Assembly: GCF_044457565.1 (NCBI RefSeq)
Contig: NZ_JBITGZ010000001.1
Coordinates: 434,001-498,000, forward strand
DNA length: 64,000 nucleotides
Reading direction: 5' to 3'
Origin: Kitasatospora sp044457565
GTDB lineage: Bacteria > Actinomycetota > Actinomycetes > Streptomycetales > Streptomycetaceae
This document shows, piece after piece, positions 1 through 8,030 of the stretch. Every line of letters starts with the position of its first letter. Within the stretch, counting starts at the first letter, position 1. The notes beneath the pieces were generated by a model that was not told the origin of the DNA, did not search any database, and worked only from the letters and a program-made list of their open reading frames with translations. Both the position numbers and the translations under genes were made by a program.

Positions 1-1112
1 GCGCCACCGCCCGGCGGGCCGGCGGGGGCGGGGGCGGCGGGCGCACCGGGGAGCCCGTCCAGACCCGGCAGGCCGCCGGGCGGGGCGAGCATGGTCGGCG
101 CGTGCTCGACGGTCGGTCCGCCGGGCGGCTGCGCCGCACCGGGCCCACCGGCAGCACCGGGCGCGCCGGGCAGGCCAGCGAGGCCGGGCAGGCCGCCGGG
201 CGGGGCGAGCATCGTCGGGGCGTAGCCGTCGGCGGGGCCCTGGGCGGCGGACGGCGGGCCAGCCGGCGAACCGGCGGGCGCACCGGGCAGCCCCTCCAGA
301 CCCGGCAGGCCGCCGGGCGGGGCCAGCATCGTCGCGGCGTAGCCGTCGGCGGGGCCCTGGGCGGGCGGCGCGCTCGGCGGCGCGGCGGCGCCCGGCCCCA
401 TGCCGTAGCCGCCCTCGGGCAGCAGCACGGTCGCGGCCTCGGCACCCGCCCGGGGCGCCGGCGCCGGCCCTGCGGCGGGCACGGCGGCGGGCGGCTCCTG
501 CGGCAGCGACGCCGCCGGCGCGCCCGCGTCGGCACCCTCGCGGGGCGGCGGCGGGGCGAGCATGGTCGGCGCGTCCCCCGCCGGGCGGTCGGAGAGCGGC
601 GGCGTGGTCAGCACGGCGGCCGCGGGCGCGGGCGTGGGTACGGGAGCGGGAGCGGGCGCAGGAGCGGGTACGGCGGCAGGGGCGCGTACGGGGGCGGGTG
701 CCGGGTCGGCCGGGGCCGTCCCCAGCCGCTCCGCCTCGGCCGCGATCGCCGCCGCCCCGGCCTCCTGGAGCCACTGCGGTGGGCTGAGCAGGAAGGAGGT
801 CGCCTCGACCGGCCCGGGCGCGGGCCTGGCCGCGCCGGCCGGGTTGGCCACCACGGGCCGGCCGTACACCTCCTCGTACTGCCGGACGACCTCGTTGACC
901 GGCAGCGCCGGCCAGAGGGTGCTCGCCCCGCTGTCCCGGGCGATCACCAGCCGGACCTCGCCGCCGTCCGAGGACGGACCGTCGGCGGGGTCGACCGCCC
1001 AGCAGACGAAGCCCAGGTCGAACTCCCGGACCCGTACCTCGCGCTGAAGCGATCGCGGCACACCGCCGTTGATCCAGTCCTCGGCGAGCTCCTGCGCCTG
1101 CGCGTACGTCAC
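1..1112 (-). CDS. YrhB/Imm35-like proline/alanine-rich protein, 3' end outside window
   Basis: The start is a GTG at 1112 (VTYAQAQELAEDW), directly preceded by another in-frame GTG, with a purine-rich stretch upstream. The first ~100 residues form a compact domain (EDWINGGVP, REFDLGFVCWAVDP, LVIARDSG, WPALPVNEVVRQYEEVYG). From memory this resembles the YrhB/Imm35 immunity family of polymorphic toxin systems. The rest is a long Pro/Ala/Gly linker carrying a recurring TMLAPP motif, several times followed by GGLPGL. The reading frame is still open at base 1, so the C-terminal domain (often SUKH-4 in streptomycete relatives) is not visible. It is co-oriented with the SUKH protein at 1191-2195, 78 bp upstream, and the two are probably cotranscribed. 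The family call is inference; the open frame and the repeats are seen directly. Confidence 0.7.
   Translation of the reverse strand, partial: MTYAQAQELAEDWINGGVPRSLQREVRVREFDLGFVCWAVDPADGPSSDGGEVRLVIARDSGASTLWPALPVNEVVRQYEEVYGRPVVANPAGAARPAPGPVEATSFLLSPPQWLQEAGAAAIAAEAERLGTAPADPAPAPVRAPAAVPAPAPAPAPVPTPAPAAAVLTTPPLSDRPAGDAPTMLAPPPPREGADAGAPAASLPQEPPAAVPAAGPAPAPRAGAEAATVLLPEGGYGMGPGAAAPPSAPPAQGPADGYAATMLAPPGGLPGLEGLPGAPAGSPAGPPSAAQGPADGYAPTMLAPPGGLPGLAGLPGAPGAAGGPGAAQPPGGPTVEHAPTMLAPPGGLPGLDGLPGAPAAPAPAGPPGGG
50..370 (-). repeat. Coding repeats encoding TMLAPPGGLPGL units
   Basis: Three near-identical copies of about 40-60 bp, centred near 85, 205 and 325, share the core GCCGGGCGGGGC. A fourth, partial copy sits near 560. 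On the minus strand each encodes the TMLAPP motif, the first three followed by GGLPGL. The copies lie in the linker of the first gene. They look like in-frame duplications of a proline-rich spacer. Confidence 0.7.
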
Positions 1113-1190
1113 CACGCCCGGTTCACCCCTGTCCCCTCTGTGCCCCGCGATTCAGTCCCCGCGGCCGCTGTCCCGGTACCGTTCGCCATC

Positions 1191-2195
1191 TCAGCCCACC
1201 GGTACGGCGCGGGCGAACCCGCCGTCCACCATCAGCTCCGCGACCGTCTCCAGCTCCGGCGGGCTGCCGGCCAGCCGGAGCAGGAACGCGTCGAAGTCCT
1301 CGCCACAGGGCAGCAGCAGCCGGGCGACCCGGTCCTCGGGTGCCTCCGGCGCGCCGTTGTCCCGGGCGTCGTCGTACAGGCAGAACCAGACCGAGCCGGC
1401 GTCCTCGCCGCGCACCTTGAGCGCCAGGATGCCGCCCTGGACGTAGGCGATGCCGAGGTAGTCCTTGGTGAGGTGGTCGCGCAGGCACTTGTTGGCGTAG
1501 ACGAGGTCATACAGGCCGTATTCCTCACTGAGGGTCAGGAACGGCTGGTCCAGCAGCAGCCCCAGCTCGGTGTCGAGCGCGACACCGACCGGGGTCCGGC
1601 CGCCGGCGATCTTCAGGAAGTTCCGGTACGCGCCGGGCAGCCGGTAGCCGAGCCGCTCCTCCGCGCTCTGCACCAGGTCCTCGGGGACGCTGAGCGGGTC
1701 GCCGCCGTCCTTGGCGAGCGAGAAGTGCACGGGCCGGTGCTCCTGGAGCGGGCGGGTGCCGCGTCGGCCGTGGTCCGCCGAGGAGCGGGCCAGGCCGCCG
1801 TGGTGCCGCAGCAGCGCCTTGACCTCGACCGGGACCAGCTCCATCCGGCGCCAGCCGGGGGCGGCCCGGCCGACCGCGTGGTGCCACGTCCAGCCGGGCG
1901 GGGTCGCCACGGCGGTGTCCAGGTCGGCCCAGAGTTCGTGGCCCTGGGTGAACAGCGCGGCGTTGGCCGAGACGAAGTCGGTCAGCCGCAGCTCGTCCAC
2001 GCCGAACCCCTCCGGCGGGTCGGCGACCTCGGCCGCGGCCGCGGCGTACGCGCCGAAGTCCGGGTAGCCGTACTCGTCCACCCGGACACCGGCGGGGTGC
2101 TTCTGGGCCCGTACCGGGTCAGGGAACTGCACCACCTGACCTGCGTACGCCGCGTTCGGCGCGGAGGCGGCGGTACCGGGCCGACCTGTCGTCAT
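1191..2195 (-). CDS. WHH-type nuclease-like domain fused to SMI1/KNR4 (SUKH) domain
   Basis: 334 residues, ATG start behind GGGGG. Residues ~35-135 contain VRVDEYGYPDF, LTDFVSANAAL, a Trp-His-His triad (W104-H105-H106) and LVPVEVKALLRHHGG. Their order and spacing match the WHH branch of the HNH/Endonuclease VII fold found in polymorphic toxins. Residues ~165-320 look like an SMI1/KNR4 (SUKH-1) domain (EERLGYRLPGAYRNFLKIAGG). SUKH domains are usually immunity proteins that bind nuclease or deaminase toxins. Having both in one chain without a signal peptide is unusual. It could be a self-inhibited nuclease, or an inactive nuclease fold used for recognition. Whether the WHH residues are catalytic cannot be told from sequence alone. 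Cotranscription with the YrhB-like gene downstream is likely. Confidence 0.75.
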   Translation of the reverse strand: MTTGRPGTAASAPNAAYAGQVVQFPDPVRAQKHPAGVRVDEYGYPDFGAYAAAAAEVADPPEGFGVDELRLTDFVSANAALFTQGHELWADLDTAVATPPGWTWHHAVGRAAPGWRRMELVPVEVKALLRHHGGLARSSADHGRRGTRPLQEHRPVHFSLAKDGGDPLSVPEDLVQSAEERLGYRLPGAYRNFLKIAGGRTPVGVALDTELGLLLDQPFLTLSEEYGLYDLVYANKCLRDHLTKDYLGIAYVQGGILALKVRGEDAGSVWFCLYDDARDNGAPEAPEDRVARLLLPCGEDFDAFLLRLAGSPPELETVAELMVDGGFARAVPVG

Positions 2196-2438
2196 CTGGG
2201 TGCCCCCACTGGCTGCTGCAACATTGTCCCTTGGCGATTGCTGGACACCAGCGTAGGGGGTGGGGCCCGGAGGCGGTCGCCCCGCCTGGAGGTTCGTCCG
2301 AGGCGGCGGGCCCGGGCGGGCTCCGCCGGGCCGGGAGCGCCCCGCGCCGGGGGGCGTCCGGCGGCGCGGGGCATAGGTGAGCGGGGCGGTGAGCGACGGC
2401 GGCTGTCAGGCGCTGTCGGGCGCCGGTCAGGCGTCGGG

Positions 2439-3548
2439 TCAGGCCTTCGTCAGGGCCTTCGTCAGGATCTCGGCGACCCTGGCCTGCTGAGCCGGTGTGA
2501 TCTGCGGGTAGAGCGGCAGGGTGAGCAGCTCGCGGGCGGCCCGCTCGGTCACCGGGAAGCTGCCCTCGCCGTGCCCGAGGTCGCGGAAGGCGGGCTGGAG
2601 GTGCAGCGGCACGGGGTAGTGCACGCCGGCGCCGATCCCGGCGGCGCGCAGCGCGGCGAGCACCTCGCCCCGGCCGCGCTCGATCCGCACGGTGTACAGG
2701 TGCCAGACGTGTTCGTTGCCGGGCAGGGTGGCCGGCAGCCGCAGACCGCCGACCCCGTCGAGCAGTTCGTGGTAGCGGGCGGCGGCGCTCCGGCGGGCCT
2801 CGTTCCAGGCGGGCAGCCGCAGCAGCTTGGCACGCAGGACGACGGCCTGGAGGGCGTCCAGCCGGGAGTTGAAGCCGAACCGCTCGTGGACGTACTTCTG
2901 CTCGCTGCCGTGATCGCCGATCAGGCGGACGGCGCCGGCGAGGTCGTCGTCGTCGGTGACGACCGCGCCCGCGTCGCCGTACGCGCCGAGGTTCTTGCCG
3001 GGGTAGAAGCTGGTCGCGGCGATCCGGCCCCAGCAGGCGCGGCCGTGCTGCCGGGCGCCCTGGGACTGGGCGGCGTCCTCGACCACCGGCAGCTCGCCGG
3101 CGAGGTCCAGCAGCGGGCCCATCGGGGCGAGCTGCCCGGCGAGGTGGACGGGCAGCAGTGCGACGGCGCCGGGCAGCGCCTCGGCGGCCCGCGCCGGGTC
3201 GAGCAGCAGGTGCTCGGGGTCGGCGTCGGCGAGGACCGGACGCAGGCCGGCCCGCAGGACGGCCTCGGCGGTGGCGACGAAGGTGTTCGCGGGCAGCACC
3301 ACGCCACCGCCCGGCGGCAGGTCCAGGGCGCGCAGGGCGAGTTCGAGGGCGTCGGTGCCGTTGGCCGCGCCGACGCAGTGCCGGGCGCCGCAGAAGGCCG
3401 CGTAGTCGGCCTCGAAGCCGGCCACCACCGGGCCCTTGATGTAGCCGCCGGTGGCGAGGATTCGGTCGAAACCGGCCCGGACGTCCTCGGCGACCTCGGC
3501 GTGGGCGGCCCGCAGGTCGACGAGCGGGATGGGCGCGTCAGTGGTCAT
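2439..3548 (-). CDS. DegT/DnrJ/EryC1/StrS-family sugar aminotransferase
   Basis: PLP-dependent aminotransferase of about 369 residues that would add an amino group to a keto nucleotide sugar. The PLP lysine lies in SFYPGKNLGAYGDAGAVVT. The N-terminal IPLVDLRAAHAEV and the glycan-type ANGTDALELALRAL block are typical of the family. I chose the ATG at 3548 (MTTDAPIPLVDL) because it sits ~9 bp after AGGGAG; an in-frame GTG at 3569 lacks a ribosome site. It is the last gene of a four-gene minus-strand run (7108 to 2439) with a second DegT enzyme, an epimerase and a Gfo/Idh/MocA dehydrogenase. Exact substrate and regiochemistry (C3 or C4) are not determinable here. Confidence 0.9.
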   Translation of the reverse strand: MTTDAPIPLVDLRAAHAEVAEDVRAGFDRILATGGYIKGPVVAGFEADYAAFCGARHCVGAANGTDALELALRALDLPPGGGVVLPANTFVATAEAVLRAGLRPVLADADPEHLLLDPARAAEALPGAVALLPVHLAGQLAPMGPLLDLAGELPVVEDAAQSQGARQHGRACWGRIAATSFYPGKNLGAYGDAGAVVTDDDDLAGAVRLIGDHGSEQKYVHERFGFNSRLDALQAVVLRAKLLRLPAWNEARRSAAARYHELLDGVGGLRLPATLPGNEHVWHLYTVRIERGRGEVLAALRAAGIGAGVHYPVPLHLQPAFRDLGHGEGSFPVTERAARELLTLPLYPQITPAQQARVAEILTKALTKA

Positions 3549-3659
3549 CCGGGTGGTCTCCCTGGTCACGGTGGGAAGCGGGGGGCATCGGGGGGTTGTG
3601 GGATCGGTGGGATCGGTGGGGGCAGTGGGCGGGGCGTTACGGCCGGTGGGCCCGGCGGC

Positions 3660-4829
3660 TCACCCCAGGGCCCGGTGCAGGGCCGCGAGCACCCGGTCCT
3701 GCTGCTCCTCGGTCAGCGCGTGGTAGAGCGGCAGGATCACCGACCGGGCGGCCAGCAGCTCGGTGGCGGGAAGCGGCACCCGGGCCGTGCCCTTGTACGG
3801 GGCCTCCAGGTGGGCCGCCATGATGCCGCGCCGGGCGGAGATCCCGGCGGCGGCGAGCCGTTCGAGGAGCTCGGTGCGGCCGATCGCGCCGTCCGGCAGC
3901 AGCAGCCAGCAGGACTGGACGTTGCCTCTGCCGTGTGCCGGGTCGGCGACCAGCCGGGCGCCGGTGCCGGCCAACGACCGGCGGTAGCGGGCCGCGAGTT
4001 CGCGCCGGCGGGCGACCAGCGCGGGCAGCTTGCGCAGCTGTACCAGGCCGATGGCGGCCTGGATGTCGGTCATCCGGTAGTTGAAGCCGATCTCGTCGTA
4101 CGTCTCCAGCAGGCTCGCGCCGCCCGCGGCGGCGTGCCGCTCGGCGGCCGAGACGCTCATACCGTGCTCGCGCAGCCGCCGCAGCCGGGCGGCCAGGTCG
4201 CCGTCCTGACAGGTGACCATGCCGCCCTCCCCGGTGGTCAGCAGCTTGCGCGGGTGGAAGGAGTACGCGGCGATCTCGGCGGTGCTGCCCGCCGGGCGGC
4301 CCCGGTACAGCGAGCCGGCCGCGCAGGCGGCGTCCTCGATCACGGTGATGCCCCGCGGGGCGGTGAGGGCGCGCAACGCGTCCAGGTCGACGGGGACACC
4401 GCCCTGGTCGACGGCGATCACCGCCCTGGTGCGCCCGCCGAGCAGCGGCTCGACGCTCTCGGCGGTGAGGTTGCCGGTGGCGGCGTCCACGTCGGCGAAG
4501 ACGGGGGTCGCGCCGAGGTAGGTGACGGCGTTGGCGGTGGCGATGAAGGAGAACGAGGGGACGACCACCTCGTCGCCGGGCCGCACGCCCGCGCCGATCA
4601 GCGCCAGGTGCAGCGCCGTGGTGCAGGAGGAGACGGCGACGGCGTGCGGCACGCCGAGGTGCTCGGCGAAGGCCCGCTCGAACTCGGCGACCCGCGGGCC
4701 CTGTGCCACCCAGCCGGAGCGGACGGCATCGGCGGCGGCATCGGCCTCCTCCTCGCCCAGCCAGGGGATCATGACGGGGATGACGGGGACCGCGGGGACG
4801 GGGACTTCGGGGACGGGGACTTCGGACAT
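3660..4829 (-). CDS. DegT/DnrJ/EryC1/StrS-family sugar aminotransferase (second copy)
   Basis: 389-residue PLP enzyme. The catalytic lysine is in YSFHPRKLLTTGEGG, a signature of ArnB/PseC/perosamine-synthase-like transaminases. Other family motifs are VSSCTTALHLALIGAGV and EDAACAAGSLYRG. The start ATG follows CGGAG by ~8 bp. It is clearly divergent from the DegT protein next door (SFYPGKN versus SFHPRKL), so the two probably act on different sugars or positions rather than being a recent duplication. The N-terminus repeats the short motif VPEVPVPAVPVIP, a low-complexity extension. It belongs to the sugar-nucleotide cassette 2439-7108. Confidence 0.9.
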   Translation of the reverse strand: MSEVPVPEVPVPAVPVIPVMIPWLGEEEADAAADAVRSGWVAQGPRVAEFERAFAEHLGVPHAVAVSSCTTALHLALIGAGVRPGDEVVVPSFSFIATANAVTYLGATPVFADVDAATGNLTAESVEPLLGGRTRAVIAVDQGGVPVDLDALRALTAPRGITVIEDAACAAGSLYRGRPAGSTAEIAAYSFHPRKLLTTGEGGMVTCQDGDLAARLRRLREHGMSVSAAERHAAAGGASLLETYDEIGFNYRMTDIQAAIGLVQLRKLPALVARRRELAARYRRSLAGTGARLVADPAHGRGNVQSCWLLLPDGAIGRTELLERLAAAGISARRGIMAAHLEAPYKGTARVPLPATELLAARSVILPLYHALTEEQQDRVLAALHRALG

Positions 4830-4967
4830 GCGGCAGCTCCGGGGTGCTGGGGGCCGGACGGACTGGGCACGGGCAGGCCGGTCGAACGGGCAGCGGCGGA
4901 CCGGAGCCCGGGCGCGCTCAGCCGGGCGCGGTCGGTCGGGCGGACCCGGTCGGTCGGCCGGACCCGG

Positions 4968-5948
4968 TCACTGCTCGCGCCACCACGCGACGAGCCTGCG
5001 CAGGCCCTCGTCCAGGCCCAGCTCCGGCTTCCAGCCGAGGTCGCGCTCGGCCGCCGAGATGTCGGCCAGCCGGCGGACCACCCCGCCCGCCGTACCCCTC
5101 GCCGGGCCGTGCTCGACGTCGAGGTCGGGCCGGCCCATCGCGCGGAGCAGCGCGTCGGCCAGGCCGCGCAGCGACACCTCGGTGCCGGTGGCGATGTTGT
5201 AGACCCGGTCCGTGACGGGCGCGGCGGCGGCCAGCAGGTTCGCCCGGGCGATGTCCTCGGTGTGGACGAAGTCCATCGTCTGGGTGCCGTCCCCGAAGAT
5301 CAGCGGCGGCTGCCCGGCCGCGATCCGCTCCATCCAGCGGATGAACACCTCGGTGTACCGGCCGTGCACGTCCATCCGGGGCCCGTACACGTTGAAGTAC
5401 CGCAGCGCGACGTAGTCCAGCCCGGCCATGGCGTGGAAGCTGCGCAGCAGGCCCTCGTTGAAGACCTTCGCGGCGCCGTACAGGGTGTCGTTGTGGTACG
5501 GGTGCTGGCTCTCCGGGGTGGGGAAGGTGTCGGCGAGGCCGTAGACGGAGGCGGTGGAGGAGGCAACCACCTTGCGCACGCCCGTCTCGGCGGCGGCCTC
5601 CACCACGTCGAAGGTGCCGTCCACCATGACCTCCAGAGCCAGCCGCGGCTCGGCGGCGCACTGGGTGATCCGGATCGCGGCGAGATGGAACAGCAGGTCG
5701 GTGCCCGGGTCGAGCAGCTCGCGCAGCAGCGCGCGGTCGCGGATGTCCCCGTCCACCACCCGCAGCCGCCCGGGGGCGGCGAGCCGCTGCGCGTGCGCCA
5801 GGTTGGCCCTCCGGCCCCGGACGAAGTTGTCCAGCACGATCACCTCGCGGGCACCCGCGGCGATCAGCTGGTCGACCACGGTGGAGCCGATGGTGCCGGC
5901 CCCGCCCGTGACCAGGCAGCGGGATCCCTCGATCTCTACAGCGTTCAC
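4968..5948 (-). CDS. NAD-dependent epimerase/dehydratase (extended SDR), UDP-sugar type
   Basis: 326-residue extended short-chain dehydrogenase. The Rossmann motif is VTGGAGTIGSTVVDQL, the active-site serine/threonine region is ASSTASVYG, the catalytic Tyr-Lys is in YGAAK, and the sugar-binding region is RYFNVYGPRMD. The family includes UDP-glucose/UDP-glucuronate 4-epimerases and dTDP-sugar enzymes. The GTG start at 5948 overlaps the stop of the upstream oxidoreductase (GTGA overlap, 5945-5948), with AGGAGAGG upstream, which indicates translational coupling. It most likely epimerises or otherwise prepares the nucleotide sugar used by the neighbouring transaminases. The substrate is unknown. 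Confidence 0.88.
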   Translation of the reverse strand: MNAVEIEGSRCLVTGGAGTIGSTVVDQLIAAGAREVIVLDNFVRGRRANLAHAQRLAAPGRLRVVDGDIRDRALLRELLDPGTDLLFHLAAIRITQCAAEPRLALEVMVDGTFDVVEAAAETGVRKVVASSTASVYGLADTFPTPESQHPYHNDTLYGAAKVFNEGLLRSFHAMAGLDYVALRYFNVYGPRMDVHGRYTEVFIRWMERIAAGQPPLIFGDGTQTMDFVHTEDIARANLLAAAAPVTDRVYNIATGTEVSLRGLADALLRAMGRPDLDVEHGPARGTAGGVVRRLADISAAERDLGWKPELGLDEGLRRLVAWWREQ

Positions 5949-7108
5949 CGCGCGGCGGCCCTCTCCTGAGCAAAGAACGGACGGTTGTCGGCGCCGGCCC
6001 CCACCGGCACGGTGGCGCCGCCGAGTCGGAGGCTGAGCGAGGCGGCGTGCAGCAGCTGGAGCACCCGCAGGCCGGAGCGCCCGTCGGTCAGCGCCGCCCG
6101 GCCCTCGGTGATCGCGGCGGCGAACTCCGCCATCACGTTGCGAAGCGCCTCCTGCTCCACCAGCGCGGGCGCGACCATCTCGCCCACCCGGTAGGAGATC
6201 AGCGCCTGGTGGCGGATCGCGTCGGTCATCTCGTCCGGCGGCGTGAGGTCCACACCCCGGTCGTGGACGGCCAGGCGGGCCTGCGGATTGAGGTCGTCCC
6301 AGACCAGCGTGCGGCGCGAGCCGCCGATCAGCGTGGTGCGGACCTTGGTCGGCGAGAGCCAGTTGACGTGGCAGTGCGCCAGCGCGCCGTTGCTCAGGCG
6401 CACCGTCAGGTACGCCACACACGCGCGCCCCGCGCCGATCGGGTCGGCGCCCTGCGCGCTCACCCCCACCGGTTCGACACCCGGCGGCAGCACGAAGTCG
6501 AGGATCGACAGGTCGTGCGGGGCGAGGTCCCACAGCACGTCCACATCGGGCTGGACCAGCCCCAGGTTGATCCGCACCGAGTCGAAGAACTGGATGTCGC
6601 CGATCTCCCCGCCGTGCACCAGCTCCCGGATGCGGCGCACCACCGGCGTGTAGCAGAAGGTGTGGTCGCACATCAGCACCAGGCCGCGCGCCTCGGCCAG
6701 CTCCACCAGCTCGGCGGCGTCCTCGGCCGAGGTGGTGATCGGCTTCTCCACCAGGACGTGCTTTCCGGCCTCCAGCGCGGCCCGTACCAGCCGGTGGTGC
6801 GCCGCGGCGGGCGTGGCCACCGCCACCGCCCGCACCCGTTCGTCGGCCAGCACCTCGCCGAAGGAGGTGGTCGACCGGACGGTGCTGTACTCCCCCAGCA
6901 CCCGCCGGGACTTCGCCTCGTCCAGGTCGCACAGCCAGTGCAGTCGCAGCGCCGGCGTCTGCTGGGCGTTGCGCACCAGGTTCGGCCCCCAGTACCCCGC
7001 GCCGACCACCGCGATCCCGATCGGCCGCTCGGGCCGGGCCGGCGGTGGCGCTCCCGGGGTGGGCACGTGCTCGCCCGGCGCCTCGTTGGCGGCTTCCGCG
7101 TCCGTCAT
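5945..7108 (-). CDS. Gfo/Idh/MocA-family oxidoreductase
   Basis: 387 residues. The N-terminal NAD(P) fold is IGIAVVGAGYWGPNLVRN; the EKP motif is VEKPITTSAEDA; the C-terminal half has the family's conserved histidine region (DLAPHDLSILD). Relatives such as WlbA/WbpB oxidise UDP-GlcNAcA at C3 ahead of a DegT transaminase, which fits the two DegT genes here. I see no acetyltransferase in the cassette, so the complete WlbA-type diacetamido pathway cannot be claimed. The ATG at 7108 follows AAGGGGGG; a start 51 bp further upstream lacks a ribosome site. It is the first gene of the cassette and overlaps the epimerase by 4 bp. Confidence 0.88.
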   Translation of the reverse strand: MTDAEAANEAPGEHVPTPGAPPPARPERPIGIAVVGAGYWGPNLVRNAQQTPALRLHWLCDLDEAKSRRVLGEYSTVRSTTSFGEVLADERVRAVAVATPAAAHHRLVRAALEAGKHVLVEKPITTSAEDAAELVELAEARGLVLMCDHTFCYTPVVRRIRELVHGGEIGDIQFFDSVRINLGLVQPDVDVLWDLAPHDLSILDFVLPPGVEPVGVSAQGADPIGAGRACVAYLTVRLSNGALAHCHVNWLSPTKVRTTLIGGSRRTLVWDDLNPQARLAVHDRGVDLTPPDEMTDAIRHQALISYRVGEMVAPALVEQEALRNVMAEFAAAITEGRAALTDGRSGLRVLQLLHAASLSLRLGGATVPVGAGADNRPFFAQERAAAR

Positions 7109-7514
7109 CGCAAGACCCCCCTTGCTCGACGCCGGGACGGCCCGCCCCGGCGGCCTCAACGGCCGTACCGGACCATGGAGTTACCGCGCCGCCTGCCACC
7201 CCCGCAGGTCGGCCCGACCCCTCGGCCCGTCCCAGGAACGCTACCGGCCGCCACCTCCCGAGGTGAGCCGAATCGGGAAACCTGGCGCACACCCGGTGAC
7301 GGTCCGGTGAGGATCGGGCCACAACCGTGAGCCCGCACCCCGGTTGCGTACCGGGTCGGGGCATTTGACAGGCTTGTCCCCCGGAACGGGCCCGGCGGAC
7401 GGCCCGCCGACCCGGCCGGAACGACCCGGCAGGGCCCGGCCCGACCACCCGGTACCGGAGGGGACCGGCGACCCGCCATCGGCCCGGCGTCAGGACGCAG
7501 AAGGAGGACGACGC
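7109..7514. other. Divergent intergenic region between sugar cassette and deaminase gene
   Basis: About 400 bp separate the minus-strand cassette from the plus-strand deaminase, so it should hold promoters for both. A TTGACA hexamer occurs at 7365-7370, pointing toward the deaminase, but I find no convincing -10 at the right distance. No gene, repeat or strong hairpin was recognised. Confidence 0.4.
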
Positions 7515-7982
7515 ATGACCATCGACGAAGCCGCCCCGGCCGGCGCACCCCTGCTGCGCCACCACCGCGACAGCCTGCTGCCCGCCGTCGCGGCCGCGCT
7601 CTCGCTGCGCGGCGGCGACGTGCACACCCTGGCCGGCGACAAGTCCGAGCGCCGCCCCGAGCTGCACCCGCTGATCGGAGCCTTCCTGGACGCGCTGCCC
7701 GTCGAACACCGGGAGCGGTTCACCGGACGCTGCCCCGAGGCCGTCCTGCTCTCCCAGCACCTGACCACCGTGGACGCCGCCCGCTCCAAGCGCTCGGCCC
7801 GCAAGCCGCTCAGCCTCGCGGACGCCCGCAAGTCGCTCAAGGGCGCCCGGCTGACCACCGTGCGGATCCGCGAGGAGGACGACCCGGCGCACGGCACCCA
7901 CGCACCGCCGTGCCGCTCCTGCGCGACGCTGCTGGAGCACCTGGGCGTACAGAGCGTCGCCGTCGGGCCACCCGCCGGCTGA
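7515..7982 (+). CDS. YwqJ-type putative nucleic-acid/nucleotide deaminase
   Basis: 155 residues with the two zinc-binding signatures of the deaminase fold: CPE at residues 73-75 (GRCPEAVLLSQHL) and PCxxC at 132-136 (PPCRSCATLLEHLGV). This arrangement matches the YwqJ-related deaminases known as toxin domains in polymorphic systems. AGGAGG sits 8 bp before the ATG. No signal peptide, WXG or PAAR-type leader is visible, so it is a stand-alone domain rather than a classical secreted toxin. A SUKH-3 immunity-family gene follows in the same frame 48 bp downstream. The substrate is unknown, and the role could be cellular metabolism or defence rather than intercellular toxicity. Confidence 0.8.
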   Translation: MTIDEAAPAGAPLLRHHRDSLLPAVAAALSLRGGDVHTLAGDKSERRPELHPLIGAFLDALPVEHRERFTGRCPEAVLLSQHLTTVDAARSKRSARKPLSLADARKSLKGARLTTVRIREEDDPAHGTHAPPCRSCATLLEHLGVQSVAVGPPAG

Positions 7983-8030
7983 CCGACCGCGCCCTGCGTA
8001 CCGCCCCTGCCCCGATCACTGGAGCACACC

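Noticed and set aside
2192..2374. 60-codon frame upstream of the WHH/SUKH gene
   Set aside because: Arg/Pro-rich, no ribosome site, overlaps the true start; no sign of conservation.
102..5969. Very long open frame on the plus strand (1955 codons)
   Set aside because: It is Arg/Gly-rich low-complexity antisense to five well-supported minus-strand genes; a known artefact of GC-rich DNA.
2439..7108. Complete WlbA/WbpE-type diacetamido-uronic acid pathway
   Set aside because: Dehydrogenase and aminotransferases are present but no acetyltransferase or dehydrogenase for the uronic acid step is in the cassette, so the product is undetermined.
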